50,492 nucleotides of DNA from Cyanobium sp. ATX 6F1 (GCF_024346315.1 NZ_JAGQCS010000014.1:1-50492), one strand, 5' to 3'; shown: positions 16,268-24,126, numbered from the stretch's first letter. The notes: generated from the letters alone by a model not told the origin. A program made the numbers and translations.

Positions 16268-16576
16268 CTACGCCTTCACGCCCTGACGGGTCCCGCGCAG
16301 CTTCCACATCTGCGGGTGGGAGTCGAAATATTTCGCACGATGCCGCTGCAGGAGTGCCTGGCACATCGACCGTTCGTCAAGGAAGTGGAGGCGCAGCCGC
16401 CTGCCGTCCGGGTGTATGGCCAGCGCCGACTTTGCCAGCGCCGTCTTCGGCAGGTTGGGCCGCTCTAACAGCAGGCGATGGAACTCTTCGACAAAGGCTG
16501 TTGAGAGAACGGAAGCCCGGCGTGAGGCCGGACGGCTAAGGCGACTTGGTGTCATGACGAAAGTGCGACCACCCAT
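16268..16576 (-). CDS. Hypothetical protein, 102 aa
   Basis: Not recognised. From ATG at 16576 (a second ATG is at residue 8) the product has a basic N terminus, then a protein-like stretch with FVEEFHRLLLERPNLP and KYFDSHPQMWKLRG near the C terminus. The mix of aromatic, acidic and basic residues is unlike the Arg/Pro/Gly-rich shadow frames around it. It ends 15 bases before a strong hairpin. It could be an accessory gene of the decayed island. Confidence 0.45.
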   Translation of the reverse strand: MGGRTFVMTPSRLSRPASRRASVLSTAFVEEFHRLLLERPNLPKTALAKSALAIHPDGRRLRLHFLDERSMCQALLQRHRAKYFDSHPQMWKLRGTRQGVKA

Positions 16577-16636
16577 TCTACGGGGGCCTGCAGGGACTCG
16601 ATATGGCCCTGGCAGATAACACCCCCCGTCAGGAAC

Positions 16637-16796
16637 TCAACCTGCTCCAAACTCACATTCAAGACCCAAGTTGACGACGTGGTCGTCCATGCCCAGGGCC
16701 CTACGTAGGAGCTGGAACGCGCAGACGTCGGTCGGCTCGCTCCATTCGGACCTTGTCGACGATCTCCAGGAGTCGGATCTGGTAGTCGCTCAGAGT
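16637..16796 (-). pseudogene. Decayed copy of the small DYQIRLLEIVDKVR gene
   Basis: This is the first unit of the tandem duplication. Compared with the copy at 16790-17080, the start ATG has become ACT (16794-16796), and one extra base in the Ser-Glu-Pro region (CATTCGG versus CAGCGG on the plus strand) breaks the frame. After the shift, reading resumes as SEPTDVCAFQLLRRALGMDD and ends at TGA 16637. The parallel EPTDV-x-x-FQL-x-R pattern in both copies suggests this was once a coding unit. Confidence 0.45.
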
Positions 16797-17228
16797 CGGG
16801 GGGTTGTCCCTGGGGCCTGAGGCTTCCCGATCGGGGGCCAGGCGCCCCAGGAAGCTCGGTCAGGGGTCGGACAGGTGGAACGTATCGGTCGGGGTCGGTT
16901 CAGGCCCCTTCTCGGGGCTTCTGGAGCTGAACAGCCTCTCGGCGTCCGCTCATGGTTGCTCCAGAGATCTACCCGTGTCCAGACGCTCCGCACCAGCTGG
17001 AAGTCGTAGACGTCGGTCGGCTCGCTCCAGCGGACCTTGTCGACGATCTCCAGGAGTCGGATCTGGTAGTCGGTCAGCATCGGGGGTCGTCCCTGGGGCC
17101 TGAGGCTTCCCGATCGGGGCCCAGGCGCCCCAGGAAGCTCGGTCAGGGGGCGGACAGATGGAACGTATCGGTCGGGGTCGGTCGAGGGCCCTTCTCGGGG
17201 CTTCTGGGGACGAGCAGCCTCTCGGCGG
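16710..17228. repeat. Tandem direct duplication, unit 284-285 bp
   Basis: Unit 1 (16710 to about 16945) and unit 2 (16995 to about 17228) align with an offset of 285 falling to 283 by small indels. Shared landmarks are GACGTCGGTCGGCTCGCTCC at 16724 and 17009, the TTGTCGACGATCTCCAGGAG block, and CAGCCTCTCGGCG at 16932 and 17215. Divergence between units is modest, so the duplication is not very recent. Each unit contains the start region of the same small minus-strand frame. Confidence 0.85.
16790..17080 (-). CDS. Small hypothetical protein, N-terminal region conserved in the tandem repeat
   Basis: From ATG at 17080 the protein begins MLTDYQIRLLEIVDKVR and continues SEPTDVYDFQLVR, about 34 residues of convincing amphipathic sequence. 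The remainder (to 96 aa) turns Arg/Pro/Gly-rich and looks like readthrough of non-coding repeat. The true product may be only 40-50 residues, or the gene may be truncated. A broken second copy lies in the neighbouring repeat unit. Function unknown. Confidence 0.4.
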   Translation of the reverse strand: MLTDYQIRLLEIVDKVRWSEPTDVYDFQLVRSVWTRVDLWSNHERTPRGCSAPEAPRRGLNRPRPIRSTCPTPDRASWGAWPPIGKPQAPGTTPRL

Positions 17229-17397
17229 TCAGAGACGAGGGTTCTCGGATCTGTCCCCTCTGCTTCCCAGGTGGACGCTTGCGGAGTCCCGATCGGGACG
17301 GAGTCTCGATCGGGATGGAGCGATGGTCGTCTCTTCTCTTTCTCGTTCTCGTTCTCAGAGTAGAAGAAGACCTATAGAGAGGATCCGTCGAAACGTG

Positions 17398-17453
17398 TCA
17401 AGTTGACTGTCAGGTTGCTGTCAAGTTGACAGCAGGTTGACAGCAGGTTGACA
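17398..17453. repeat. Five iteron-like 11-12 bp direct repeats
   Basis: Five consecutive units with consensus (T/G)CARGTTGACAG: the first is 12 bp, then four of 11 bp, the last two being identical GCAGGTTGACA. The 11-bp spacing puts each unit on nearly the same helical face, as in plasmid iterons or multi-site operators. They lie about 85 bases from the 3' end of the 76-aa gene and within the island, so a replication or regulatory origin from a mobile element is possible. Confidence 0.7.
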
Positions 17454-17539
17454 GCAGCCCCCTACCAGCGGTGCCCCTCGGCCAGCCTCTCGGCCATGTC
17501 CTCGATCGTCGCTGGAGGCTCCAGGCTCTCGGGTCCGAA

Positions 17540-17770
17540 TCAGTACCACCACTTCCGCTCGGCCTCGGGCAGGCGGTAGTCGAAGTCGGTCCCCTCGGCC
17601 GACCAGGAGGCCCTTGCGCGAACCCGGCCGGGCACGGCATAGATCGGGCGCTCCGGCAGGAGGGCATGGCGGAGTTCTACCTGCTGCTCGCGGGGGAGCA
17701 CAAAGCTCAGGCCGTACCCGAGGTAGAGGTGCTCGAAGCGGGCCAAGCGACTCGATCTCCGCACAGGCAA
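17540..17770 (-). CDS. Hypothetical protein, 76 aa
   Basis: Not recognised. ATG at 17770 gives a compact soluble protein with FEHLYLGYGLSFVLPREQQ, PERPIYAVPGRVRARASW and a C terminus ending AERKWWY, a composition typical of a real small protein. It lies beside the tRNA-Lys fragment at the island edge and is transcribed away from it. Its position is where integrative elements often carry excision or regulatory genes, but no helix-turn-helix is visible. Confidence 0.5.
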   Translation of the reverse strand: MPVRRSSRLARFEHLYLGYGLSFVLPREQQVELRHALLPERPIYAVPGRVRARASWSAEGTDFDYRLPEAERKWWY

Positions 17771-17859
17771 GTCGAATCAGCGACCACCATGTTTGTCAAA
17801 AGATCTGTCACTTCATGAACAAGAGCCAGTCATGCCAAGCACACTGAAGCCAAACCACC

Positions 17860-17904
17860 CGGCTTTTAACCGATTGGTCCTGAGTTCGAATCTCAGGCGA
17901 CCCA
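17860..17904 (+). repeat. 3' fragment of tRNA-Lys(UUU): integration scar (att-like site)
   Basis: The sequence contains the anticodon loop CTTTTAA with UUU anticodon (17865-17867), the variable region, a complete T arm (CTGAG-TTCGAAT-CTCAG, 17880-17896), the acceptor 3' strand GCGACCC and the discriminator A at 17904. The 5' half (GGGTCGC, D arm) is missing upstream. Isolated tRNA 3' halves are the typical trace of tyrosine-recombinase integration, so this marks one end of the island to its left. No intact tRNA-Lys or integrase is in the window. Confidence 0.85.
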
Positions 17905-18040
17905 TCTCAACCAGGGCAGGCAATCACCGGCCCCTGGGCGAACCATCCTCTGGGAGATCGCCGCCGGGTTGGCCCATGGGGGCACCGATGGCCAACGCTC
18001 GAAGGCCCGCGGCTGATCGTTCTGAGACATCGACGCGGCC

Positions 18041-18595
18041 ATGGCACCTCCGCTGCAGATCCGCCCTTTTGAGCCGGCCGACTGGCCGGGGGTGTGGCGC
18101 CTGCTGGAGCCGGTGTTGCGCGCCGGCGAAACCTTTCCCCACGACCCGGCGATCAGCGAAACCGAGGCGAGGGGCCTGTGGGTGGAGCAGAGCCAGGCGG
18201 TGATGGTGGCGCTCGATGCCACCGGGGCCCTGGTGGGCACCTACTACCTCAGGCCCAATTCCCTGTGCCTGGGTGCCCACGTGGCCAATGCCGGCTATGT
18301 GGTGGCGGAGCCGTGCCGGGGGCAAGGCCTCGGCAGCTGCCTCTGCCAGCACTCGCTCCAGGCTGCCCGGCAGCTCGGGTTTCGGGCGATGCAGTTCAAC
18401 CTGGTGGTGAGCACCAACACCGCCGGCCTGCGCTGCTGGGAGCGCAACGGCTTCCGCACCGTCGGCGTGCTGCCCGGGGCATTTCGCCACAAACAACGGG
18501 GCTATGTGGATGCCCTGGTGATGGTTCAGGCGCTGGTGGAGGCTCAGGCTCAGCCCAGGGAACATCCACCTACCGCCCTAGCCTCAAAGCCCTGA
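18041..18595 (+). CDS. GNAT-family N-acetyltransferase
   Basis: A 184-aa acetyl-CoA-dependent acetyltransferase of unknown substrate. The acetyl-CoA pyrophosphate-binding motif A is VVAEPCRGQGLGSCLCQHSL (about residues 86-105), followed by the motif-B helix region NLVVSTNTAGLRCWERNGF typical of GNAT enzymes. The C-terminal 15 residues are low-complexity and may be unstructured. It is the first intact gene to the right of the tRNA scar, nine bases upstream of the SemiSWEET gene. Confidence 0.88.
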   Translation: MAPPLQIRPFEPADWPGVWRLLEPVLRAGETFPHDPAISETEARGLWVEQSQAVMVALDATGALVGTYYLRPNSLCLGAHVANAGYVVAEPCRGQGLGSCLCQHSLQAARQLGFRAMQFNLVVSTNTAGLRCWERNGFRTVGVLPGAFRHKQRGYVDALVMVQALVEAQAQPREHPPTALASKP

Positions 18596-18603
18596 CAACC
18601 TCC

Positions 18604-18918
18604 ATGGCTCAACCATCAACAACCATTGACCTGCTGGGCTACGGGGCCGCCACGCTGACCACCCTGAGCTTCATTCCGCAGGCGATCAAGACACTGAGAC
18701 GCGGGGACACCCGTGGCATCTCCCTGAGCATGTACAGCCTGTTCACCAGCGGCATTGCCCTGTGGCTTGTCTACGGCGTGTTGACGCGCAACGGCCCGCT
18801 GATGGTCGCCAATGCCGTCACCGTCGTGCTGGCCGGCCTGATTCTTCAGCACAAGCTGCGCGACCGGTTGAAGGAATGGCGCCAACCTCCCCATCGAGCA
18901 ACAGATCAAGACGACTGA
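18604..18918 (+). CDS. SemiSWEET / PQ-loop sugar transporter
   Basis: A 104-aa membrane protein with three predicted helices, the size of bacterial SemiSWEETs that work as dimers to move sugars across the inner membrane. The PQ-loop motif TTLSFIPQAIKTLRRGDTRG occupies about residues 18-37, followed by the ISLSMYSLFTSGIALWLVYG helix. It starts with ATG at 18604 and is probably co-transcribed with the acetyltransferase. The substrate cannot be read from the sequence. Confidence 0.9.
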   Translation: MAQPSTTIDLLGYGAATLTTLSFIPQAIKTLRRGDTRGISLSMYSLFTSGIALWLVYGVLTRNGPLMVANAVTVVLAGLILQHKLRDRLKEWRQPPHRATDQDD

Positions 18919-18977
18919 GGGAGTCAGGACGGCGGCGAGGGCCTCGCTTCCTTCCGTCGCCCGCTGGCCGTTGCTGA

Positions 18978-19853
18978 TCAAGGTGCCCACTCCAGCTCAG
19001 GCTCCGCCTCCGTCGCCTTGACGCTCACGCTGTAGGTCATCTGCGAGCCCACTCCCGTGCCGCGGTAGGTGCCCGTGACCGGAGCCGCCAGCCGGTGATC
19101 GGGCGCGGCGGCGAGGGCCACATGGCCATCGGCGACGGCGAGGCCGAGGCTGGGGTCGTAGCCGCGCCAGCCGCCGCCCGGCAGGTAGACCTCCGCCCAG
19201 GCATGCAGCTCGTGTTCGCTCACCTCAGGGGGATGGTGCATCGAATAGCCACTCACGAAGCGGGCCGCGAGACCCTGGCTGCGGCAGGCCTCGACGAACA
19301 GGGTGGCCGTGTCGCGGCAGGCACCGCTGCGGGTCTGCAAGGTCTGCTCCGCCGTCATCGGATCGCCATCCAGCCGTCCGACATGGTGAAAGCCCGAGTG
19401 GATCTCGTCGGCCAGCCGCATCAGAAAGGCCGTGGTCGATCGATCAGCCGCCTCGGCCAGGGCCTCCGCCCAGACCCGCACCGATCCTGATGTCGCCGCT
19501 CCCATGGTCGGCGCCAGGGAGTCGGCCGCCTCAATCGGGTAGGCCACGGGGAGCTTCTGGGCCGCCCCATGGGTCTCGATCCAGCCGAAGGGGTTCTCGA
19601 GCAGGGTTTCCACCACCGATTCCATCTCGATCTCCAGTTCCGCCCGCTCCCGGTCGAACCAGACCACGAGCGCATCGGTGCCGTCGGGTTCCACGATCCG
19701 GCTCATGCCGGCGGGCTCCTCCCTCACATGCAAGTGATGCTGCACCAGCCGCTGGTGGCCGTTCTGCTGCGGGGTGAGCCGCACCGTCATCGGCTCCAGG
19801 AACACCGGGCGGTCGTAGACGTAGCGCAGCGCATGTCGGATCTGGAACAGCAT
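18978..19853 (-). CDS. Transglutaminase-like cysteine peptidase family protein
   Basis: 291 aa with an N-terminal beta-rich region (bacterial transglutaminase-like N domain, beginning LFQIRHALRYVYDRPVFLEP) and the catalytic transglutaminase core: Cys in TRSGACRDTATLFVEACRS, His in ELHAWAEVYLPGGGW and Asp in WRGYDPSLGL. These supply a Cys-His-Asp triad. Probably a cytoplasmic peptidase or amidase of unknown substrate. ATG at 19853 is chosen because the frame upstream is Pro/Gly-rich and antisense to the flavin reductase remnant. Confidence 0.92.
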   Translation of the reverse strand: MLFQIRHALRYVYDRPVFLEPMTVRLTPQQNGHQRLVQHHLHVREEPAGMSRIVEPDGTDALVVWFDRERAELEIEMESVVETLLENPFGWIETHGAAQKLPVAYPIEAADSLAPTMGAATSGSVRVWAEALAEAADRSTTAFLMRLADEIHSGFHHVGRLDGDPMTAEQTLQTRSGACRDTATLFVEACRSQGLAARFVSGYSMHHPPEVSEHELHAWAEVYLPGGGWRGYDPSLGLAVADGHVALAAAPDHRLAAPVTGTYRGTGVGSQMTYSVSVKATEAEPELEWAP

Positions 19854-19962
19854 CGTCAGCCCGGGTAAGTCACACCGCCACCCCAAGCCTACGGACAGCT
19901 CACCGCCCTCGGGACTGGGGGGGGTTGCTGCAGCATGGGAGCCCCCTGACTGCGGCCCGTTG

Positions 19963-20477
19963 ATGCCCGGACCCGAGCCGATTCGCTCCATCGACCCCGA
20001 CAGCCTGGATGGGGGGCGCTCTAGCGGCTCTGCACCAGCGTGGTGGTGCCGCGGCCGATTGCCTGGGTCAGCAGCATCAGCGGCGAGGGCCAGCCCAACC
20101 TGGCGCCGTTCAGTTTCTTCAATGCCGTGAGTGATCAGCCGGCGGTGCTGATGGTCTCGATCGGTGCGCGGCCTGATCGGGAGAAGGACACCCTGCGGAA
20201 CATCCGCCAGACCCGTTGCTTTGCGGTGCATGGGGTGGATGAGCGGCTTGCCGGGGCGATGAACATCACCGCCACCGACTTCCCACCCGGCAGCAATGAA
20301 TTCGAAGCCGCCGGACTGATCGCCGTGCCCGGTACCACGTTCACGATGGCGCTGGGCCAGGTGGTGATGGTGCACGTGCAGGAGCGTTGCCTGGGGGACG
20401 TGTTCGAGCTGGTGCGGCCGCGGCTGGGTCTCCCCCATTCGGGGGATGCACAACGGGATGGGCAGAGGAGATCGTGA
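19963..20477 (+). pseudogene. Flavin reductase-like (DIM6/NTAB family) pseudogene
   Basis: VVVPRPIAWVSSISGEGQPN then LAPFSFFNAVSDQP is the FMN-binding flavin-reductase-like domain. In the same frame upstream lie a TAG (20022-20024) where the family has Tyr (L-stop-RL-CTSVVVPRP) and, beyond a G6 run at 20011-20016, a shift into the frame starting ATG 19963 (IRSIDPDSLDGG). The middle also seems shortened, going from EAAGLIAVP directly to a GQVVMVHVQE block, and the C terminus is abnormal. Only a GTG at 20040 could start a truncated product. Confidence 0.75.
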
Positions 20478-20519
20478 AGAGATCAAGGGTGATGAATCCC
20501 ACCAGCACCCCCCTCCACC

Positions 20520-20897
20520 ATGAACCGGCCCTCAACCATTGCCATGACCCTCGGCGGCGGCCTTCTCGCCGGAGCCCTGATCACCTACGGCAACGTCGTC
20601 GCCAACCCCAGGAAGGATCCCCGCTTGGCCGAGCGTGTGGAAGCCCAGGCCCTTGCCGGCCAGGCCCAGGGGGTATCCGCCCCCTCTGCTGTGGTCGAGC
20701 GCTACTCCTGCGAACTGGCCACCAGGTTGCAACTCCGCGAACCGAATTCGTATCAGCCGATCAGCTTTGAGCAGGCGAGCGATGACGCGGCCCTGGTGTT
20801 CCGCAGCCGCGATGGCTCCGGCGGATCCACCCAAGGCAAGGCGGTCTGCACCAACGAAGGCGACGGCGTTCGCTCGAGCCTCGTCGCTCAGCACTGA
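20520..20897 (+). CDS. Hypothetical exported or membrane-anchored protein, 125 aa
   Basis: Not recognised. The N terminus has an uncleaved-looking hydrophobic segment (TIAMTLGGGLLAGALITYGN, about residues 6-25) followed by a charged soluble domain with VVERYSCELATRLQL and a second Cys in GKAVCTNEGDG; the two cysteines could form a disulphide outside the cytoplasm. It is followed 49 bases later by another small membrane-protein gene in the same direction. Confidence 0.65.
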   Translation: MNRPSTIAMTLGGGLLAGALITYGNVVANPRKDPRLAERVEAQALAGQAQGVSAPSAVVERYSCELATRLQLREPNSYQPISFEQASDDAALVFRSRDGSGGSTQGKAVCTNEGDGVRSSLVAQH

Positions 20898-20946
20898 ACA
20901 CCCCGACCCAACTGGCGGCACTGGAAGCCTGACCAACACCATCTCC

Positions 20947-21156
20947 ATGAACACCAAAAACTCCCTCCTGCAACGGCTCCTGACCATCGCCCGGCCCTCC
21001 CCCGGCGAACGCGCCCGGGCTGGTGTGGTCTGCCTGATCGGGGCGGCCTTTGCCTTCATCTCAGCCTTCTTCAGCTACGCCCTGCTCTGGCCCGCACTGC
21101 TGGCGATCTGCGCCTTGAGCATCGCCGGTGCACTGCTGCTCCTCTCCGTGGAGTAG
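20947..21156 (+). CDS. Small two-helix membrane protein, 69 aa
   Basis: ATG at 20947 opens a 69-aa protein: a basic cytoplasmic N terminus (RPSPGERARAG) and two hydrophobic helices (CLIGAAFAFISAFFSYALLW and LLAICALSIAGALLLL) joined by a short turn, ending SVE. Not recognised as a named family. The positive-inside rule places both ends in the cytoplasm. Probably co-transcribed with the preceding gene. Confidence 0.65.
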   Translation: MNTKNSLLQRLLTIARPSPGERARAGVVCLIGAAFAFISAFFSYALLWPALLAICALSIAGALLLLSVE

Positions 21157-21291
21157 CAACGATTGAGCAGCCCATGGCTCCCGGTGGGTAGGAGTCAGCC
21201 GCTGCCCTTGATGCAGGCTTAAGAACACAAGCCGAGAGGCCGTTGCCTTTTACAGCCACTTAGATTCAACCAATCCTGGATTTCAGCTTTC

Positions 21292-21942
21292 GTGGTTTTT
21301 CAGAGATCTGAATTGCTCAGATCCATCGCCCCCCATGTTGTCGCCGCAGCGGGGCTGCTCCTGGCACCGCTCGCCGCAGGCGCCGCACCGAATGGAACAT
21401 GGCTGTCGCAGCCGCAGATCTGGTTTTACACCTCAACCAATGGAATCAGCCAGGTCATGGCTCAGATTCGCGCCGTTCACTACAACGTGGTGTTTCTGGA
21501 TTACCGCAAGGTGTCCGATCCAATGCAACAGCAGGTTGCCCAGGAAGCCCGTCGGCAAGGATTGATGCCTGTGGTCTGGGTGCAATCCCCTCAGTACCGC
21601 TCGCTGACCATCCCAGACCTGCTGCATGAGGCCCGCAACGGTGATGGAATCCAGGTGGATGATCACTTTTTTGCAAACTACAGCCTGGCCGATTTCTATC
21701 GGCTTCGTCAGCTCTACACCAAGCCGATTTTCTGCAGTATCCAGCCCTTCCAGGCTGGACTGGTACCTCCCGGCGGCTGCAATCAGCTCGACGTGCAGTG
21801 CTACACGGCGCAGACATTCCAACAATGTGTCAAAACGGCCGACCGACTGGGGGCGGTGGTCAGCTTGTCGGCGACGCACACCCTTCGCTATCAAACGACG
21901 TTGGGTGCACGTCTGTTCAATACGTTTCTCTGGCCGGGGTGA
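21292..21942 (+). CDS. Secreted protein, possible TIM-barrel glycoside-hydrolase-like domain
   Basis: 216 aa beginning at GTG 21292; TTG at 21313 (LLRSIAPHVV) is an equally good start. A signal peptide ends at AAGAAP. The mature part reads PQIWFYTSTNGISQVMAQIR and VVFLDYRKVSDPMQQQVAQE, then GLMPVVWVQS and GIQVDDHFF, the beta-alpha alternation and strand-end acidic residues of polysaccharide-degrading TIM barrels. It is shorter than typical members. Locally AT-richer than its neighbours, hinting at acquisition. The enzymatic call is tentative. Confidence 0.6.
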   Translation: MVFQRSELLRSIAPHVVAAAGLLLAPLAAGAAPNGTWLSQPQIWFYTSTNGISQVMAQIRAVHYNVVFLDYRKVSDPMQQQVAQEARRQGLMPVVWVQSPQYRSLTIPDLLHEARNGDGIQVDDHFFANYSLADFYRLRQLYTKPIFCSIQPFQAGLVPPGGCNQLDVQCYTAQTFQQCVKTADRLGAVVSLSATHTLRYQTTLGARLFNTFLWPG

Positions 21943-22152
21943 GCAGCGCGGCTGAACGGCTCCAGATGGCTGGCGGCCAGGGGCCTCGACGTTCAACTGG
22001 TTCAGGCTTCAAGGATCAGGGAGATCGCGACTGGGCATGGGTCTCCTGGAGCTGATTCGCCGACCGGAGCTCAGGTCAGCCGCGCTGGCTTCTGCTGAGC
22101 GGGCGCGATCCCCTGTGAGGGGGCCACGGGAGCGTCAGCCACATCCGCAGAG

Positions 22153-22878
22153 TCAAGGATGGCCGGCGTCCTGCTGGCGCATCGCCTCAGCCACCTCAGG
22201 AAAGTGCTTGTCGATGCAGGCCTCACACACCCCATGGGTGAAGGACACATCGGCATGCTGCTTGATGAAGGCCTCCACACTCGACCAGTAGCCCGCGTCG
22301 TTGCGGATCGCCTTGCAATAGGAACAGATCGGGATCAGCCCCTCGATCAGGTTGATTTTCTCCAGGGCCTCAGCCAGCCGGGCGGACACGCGCCGCAGCT
22401 CCAGCTCGGTCACCACCTGGCGGGCGATCCCCTCCAAGGCCCGGATCTGGGCGGCGTTCAGCTCCCTCGGCCTGTGGTCGATCACGCAGAGGGTGCCCAG
22501 GGGCAAGGCCTCCGGCGTCAGCAACGGGACGCCCGCATAGAAACGGATGTTGGGCTCCGAGGTCACCAGGGGATTGGCGGCGAAGCGCGCATCGAGGTGG
22601 GTGTCCTCAATCACCAGGATCTTGTCTTCGAGAATGGCGTGGGCACAGAAGGAGACGTCCCGGCTGGTTTCCGTGGCCTCCAGGCCGAACGTCGATTTGA
22701 ACCACTGACGGTCCGTGTCGACCAGGCTGACCAGGGCGATGGGCACATCGCAGATGTAGGCCGCCAGTGCGGTCAGATCGTCGAAGGCCCGCTCGGGCGC
22801 TGTGTCGAGGATGCGGTAGTCGCGAAGGGCTTCCAGCCGCTCGTTCTCTCGCTCGCTCAGTGGCGCCTTCATGGGCAT
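22153..22878 (-). CDS. GAF-domain sensor protein
   Basis: About 241 aa. A short helix (ERENERLEALRDYRILDTAP) leads into a GAF domain (about residues 35-175) with FDDLTALAAYICDVPIALVS, FCAHAILE and FYAGVPLLTPEALPLGTLCV, the pattern of cyanobacterial small-molecule or redox GAF sensors. The C-terminal module PICSYCKAIRNDAGYWSSVE with a later CEACIDKHF gives a Cys pattern seen after sensor domains in signalling proteins. There is no kinase or cyclase domain, so it probably signals through a partner. Start at ATG 22878 or 22872. Confidence 0.85.
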   Translation of the reverse strand: MPMKAPLSERENERLEALRDYRILDTAPERAFDDLTALAAYICDVPIALVSLVDTDRQWFKSTFGLEATETSRDVSFCAHAILEDKILVIEDTHLDARFAANPLVTSEPNIRFYAGVPLLTPEALPLGTLCVIDHRPRELNAAQIRALEGIARQVVTELELRRVSARLAEALEKINLIEGLIPICSYCKAIRNDAGYWSSVEAFIKQHADVSFTHGVCEACIDKHFPEVAEAMRQQDAGHP

Positions 22879-23001
22879 CAAACCGAAGGATCCTGATGTC
22901 CCTTGGCCCCATTGTCGGGGCCACTCCCCCGGCTCAGCAGCGGCTTCACGTTTCCTCACCGCTCCCCTGCCCCGACCAGGGACTCAGATCAGAGCCTCAG
23001 A

Positions 23002-23433
23002 TCAGAGCCGCTGGTGCAGCTCGATCACGTTGCGGTCGGGATCCCGCAGGAACAAACCGCGGGCCTGGCCGCCGAAGTCCACCGGCCCGGCGCTGGGCTC
23101 CAGGCCCACGGCCCGCAGCTCCTTGATCGCGGTGTCCAGGTCGTTGCAGAGCAGGGCGAAGTGGGTGAGGCCCGCCGGTTTGTCAGGGCCGTCCATCAGC
23201 ACGTTGGCCGCGGTCGCCGTGGGCGCATTGAGGATCAGATTGAGTTCCAGGCCGCTGGGGTGGCTGAGGATCGCCACCGGTTCAAGGCCGATCGGCCCAG
23301 CCACGAACTGAAAACCGAGCCGGGCGTAGAAGGCCGCCGATCGCTCCAGGTCGTGAACGCGGATCCCGATGTGGGCCAAGCCACCGAGGCCGGAGAGCAC
23401 CGTTGGAACGCCAGTCGGAGGCGGGGTCGTCAT
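23002..23433 (-). CDS. VOC-family (glyoxalase/dioxygenase-like) protein
   Basis: 143 aa with two beta-alpha-beta-beta-beta units: LAHIGIRVHDLERSAAFYAR at about residues 19-38 and THFALLCNDLDTAIKELRAV in the second half, ending FLRDPDRNVIELHQRL. Candidate metal ligands are His21, His92 and the Glu of VIELHQ, as in glyoxalase I-like enzymes. Substrate unknown: methylglyoxal conjugate, fosfomycin-like compound or other. A free-standing gene with its own short intergenic regions. Confidence 0.88.
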   Translation of the reverse strand: MTTPPPTGVPTVLSGLGGLAHIGIRVHDLERSAAFYARLGFQFVAGPIGLEPVAILSHPSGLELNLILNAPTATAANVLMDGPDKPAGLTHFALLCNDLDTAIKELRAVGLEPSAGPVDFGGQARGLFLRDPDRNVIELHQRL

Positions 23434-23505
23434 GGCATGCGCTCCCTCAGGGGAGCTCGGTGGACGTCAATGGTGATGATCACACTGGAAGGCCCCGGTG
23501 CGCGC

Positions 23506-24126
23506 TCACACCAGCGCAGGCGCCACCTGGGGCAGGCCGTTGGCGCCATAGACCCGCTCCAGCACCAGCTCCCGGCCGGGCGTGCTCTGCCAGCGGAGCG
23601 TCACCGCCAGGGAGTCGCCGATGCGCCGCTCCAGCGCTGTGGTGAGGGTGAGGTCGGCGCTGAGCTGCCAGGTGCAGGCAGGGCCATCGACCCCCTCCAG
23701 GACCGCCGCCCGCAGGGGCGCCGCCGGAGCCGGATCCGCCAGTCCGGGACGGGCCTCCACCACCACCACCACGCTCTCGAGCCGTTCGGCGCCGTGGCGC
23801 ACCACCACCCGCCGGCGGCGCTCGCCGTCCACCAGGCAGAGCTCCATCACCGCGAACCAGGGACCGGTCCTGTCGGGGCCGAGGCTCCAGTGGCCCTCGG
23901 GGCTGATCGCCATCAGATCCGGCGGCTCGGCGAAGCCCATCGTGGCCACCTTGCCGGTGTTCAGGTAGGTGAGGGCCGCTTCGATCTGGCCGCCGCTCTC
24001 CTGCACCAGCAGACGTGTGCCGAAGCGCTCGCTCTCAACGCCGCGTCCATCCAGACGGATGAAGCAGCCCTCCCAGACGCCGGCGTTGTGGGCCAGCAGG
24101 ACGGATCGGCGATCGAAGCTGGACAC
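23506..24126 (-). CDS. DUF3598-like (lipocalin-fold) hypothetical protein
   Basis: 206 aa, no signal peptide, rich in beta-strand sequence. The N terminus HNAGVWEGCFIRLD, then LVQESGGQIEAALTYLN and RRRVVVRHGAERLESVVVVV, resembles the cyanobacterial DUF3598 family, thought to be lipocalin-like. The match is from memory of the N-terminal N-x-G-x-W-x-G-x-F-x-R pattern. No catalytic motif seen. Monocistronic-looking. Confidence 0.7.
   Translation of the reverse strand: MSSFDRRSVLLAHNAGVWEGCFIRLDGRGVESERFGTRLLVQESGGQIEAALTYLNTGKVATMGFAEPPDLMAISPEGHWSLGPDRTGPWFAVMELCLVDGERRRRVVVRHGAERLESVVVVVEARPGLADPAPAAPLRAAVLEGVDGPACTWQLSADLTLTTALERRIGDSLAVTLRWQSTPGRELVLERVYGANGLPQVAPALV

Larger units (their letters stand above)
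15402..17859. other. Gene-poor relic of a mobile island
   Basis: About 2.4 kb with no intact core gene between cobA and the tRNA-Lys fragment. It holds an ArdC-like fragment, an isolated hairpin, two plausible small genes, a tandem duplication and iteron-like repeats, all apparent reading being on the minus strand. 15402-15785 shows nothing codable or structured to me. I see no HIP1-type GGCGATCGCC here although it occurs in the flanks. Origin by integration at tRNA-Lys followed by decay is inference. Confidence 0.6.

Noticed and set aside
17281-17400. TCTTCTC and TCGTTCTCG runs suggesting a CRISPR or microsatellite array
   Set aside because: Repeats are irregular and short with no spacers; CRISPR is excluded. 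The low-complexity patch has no clear role.
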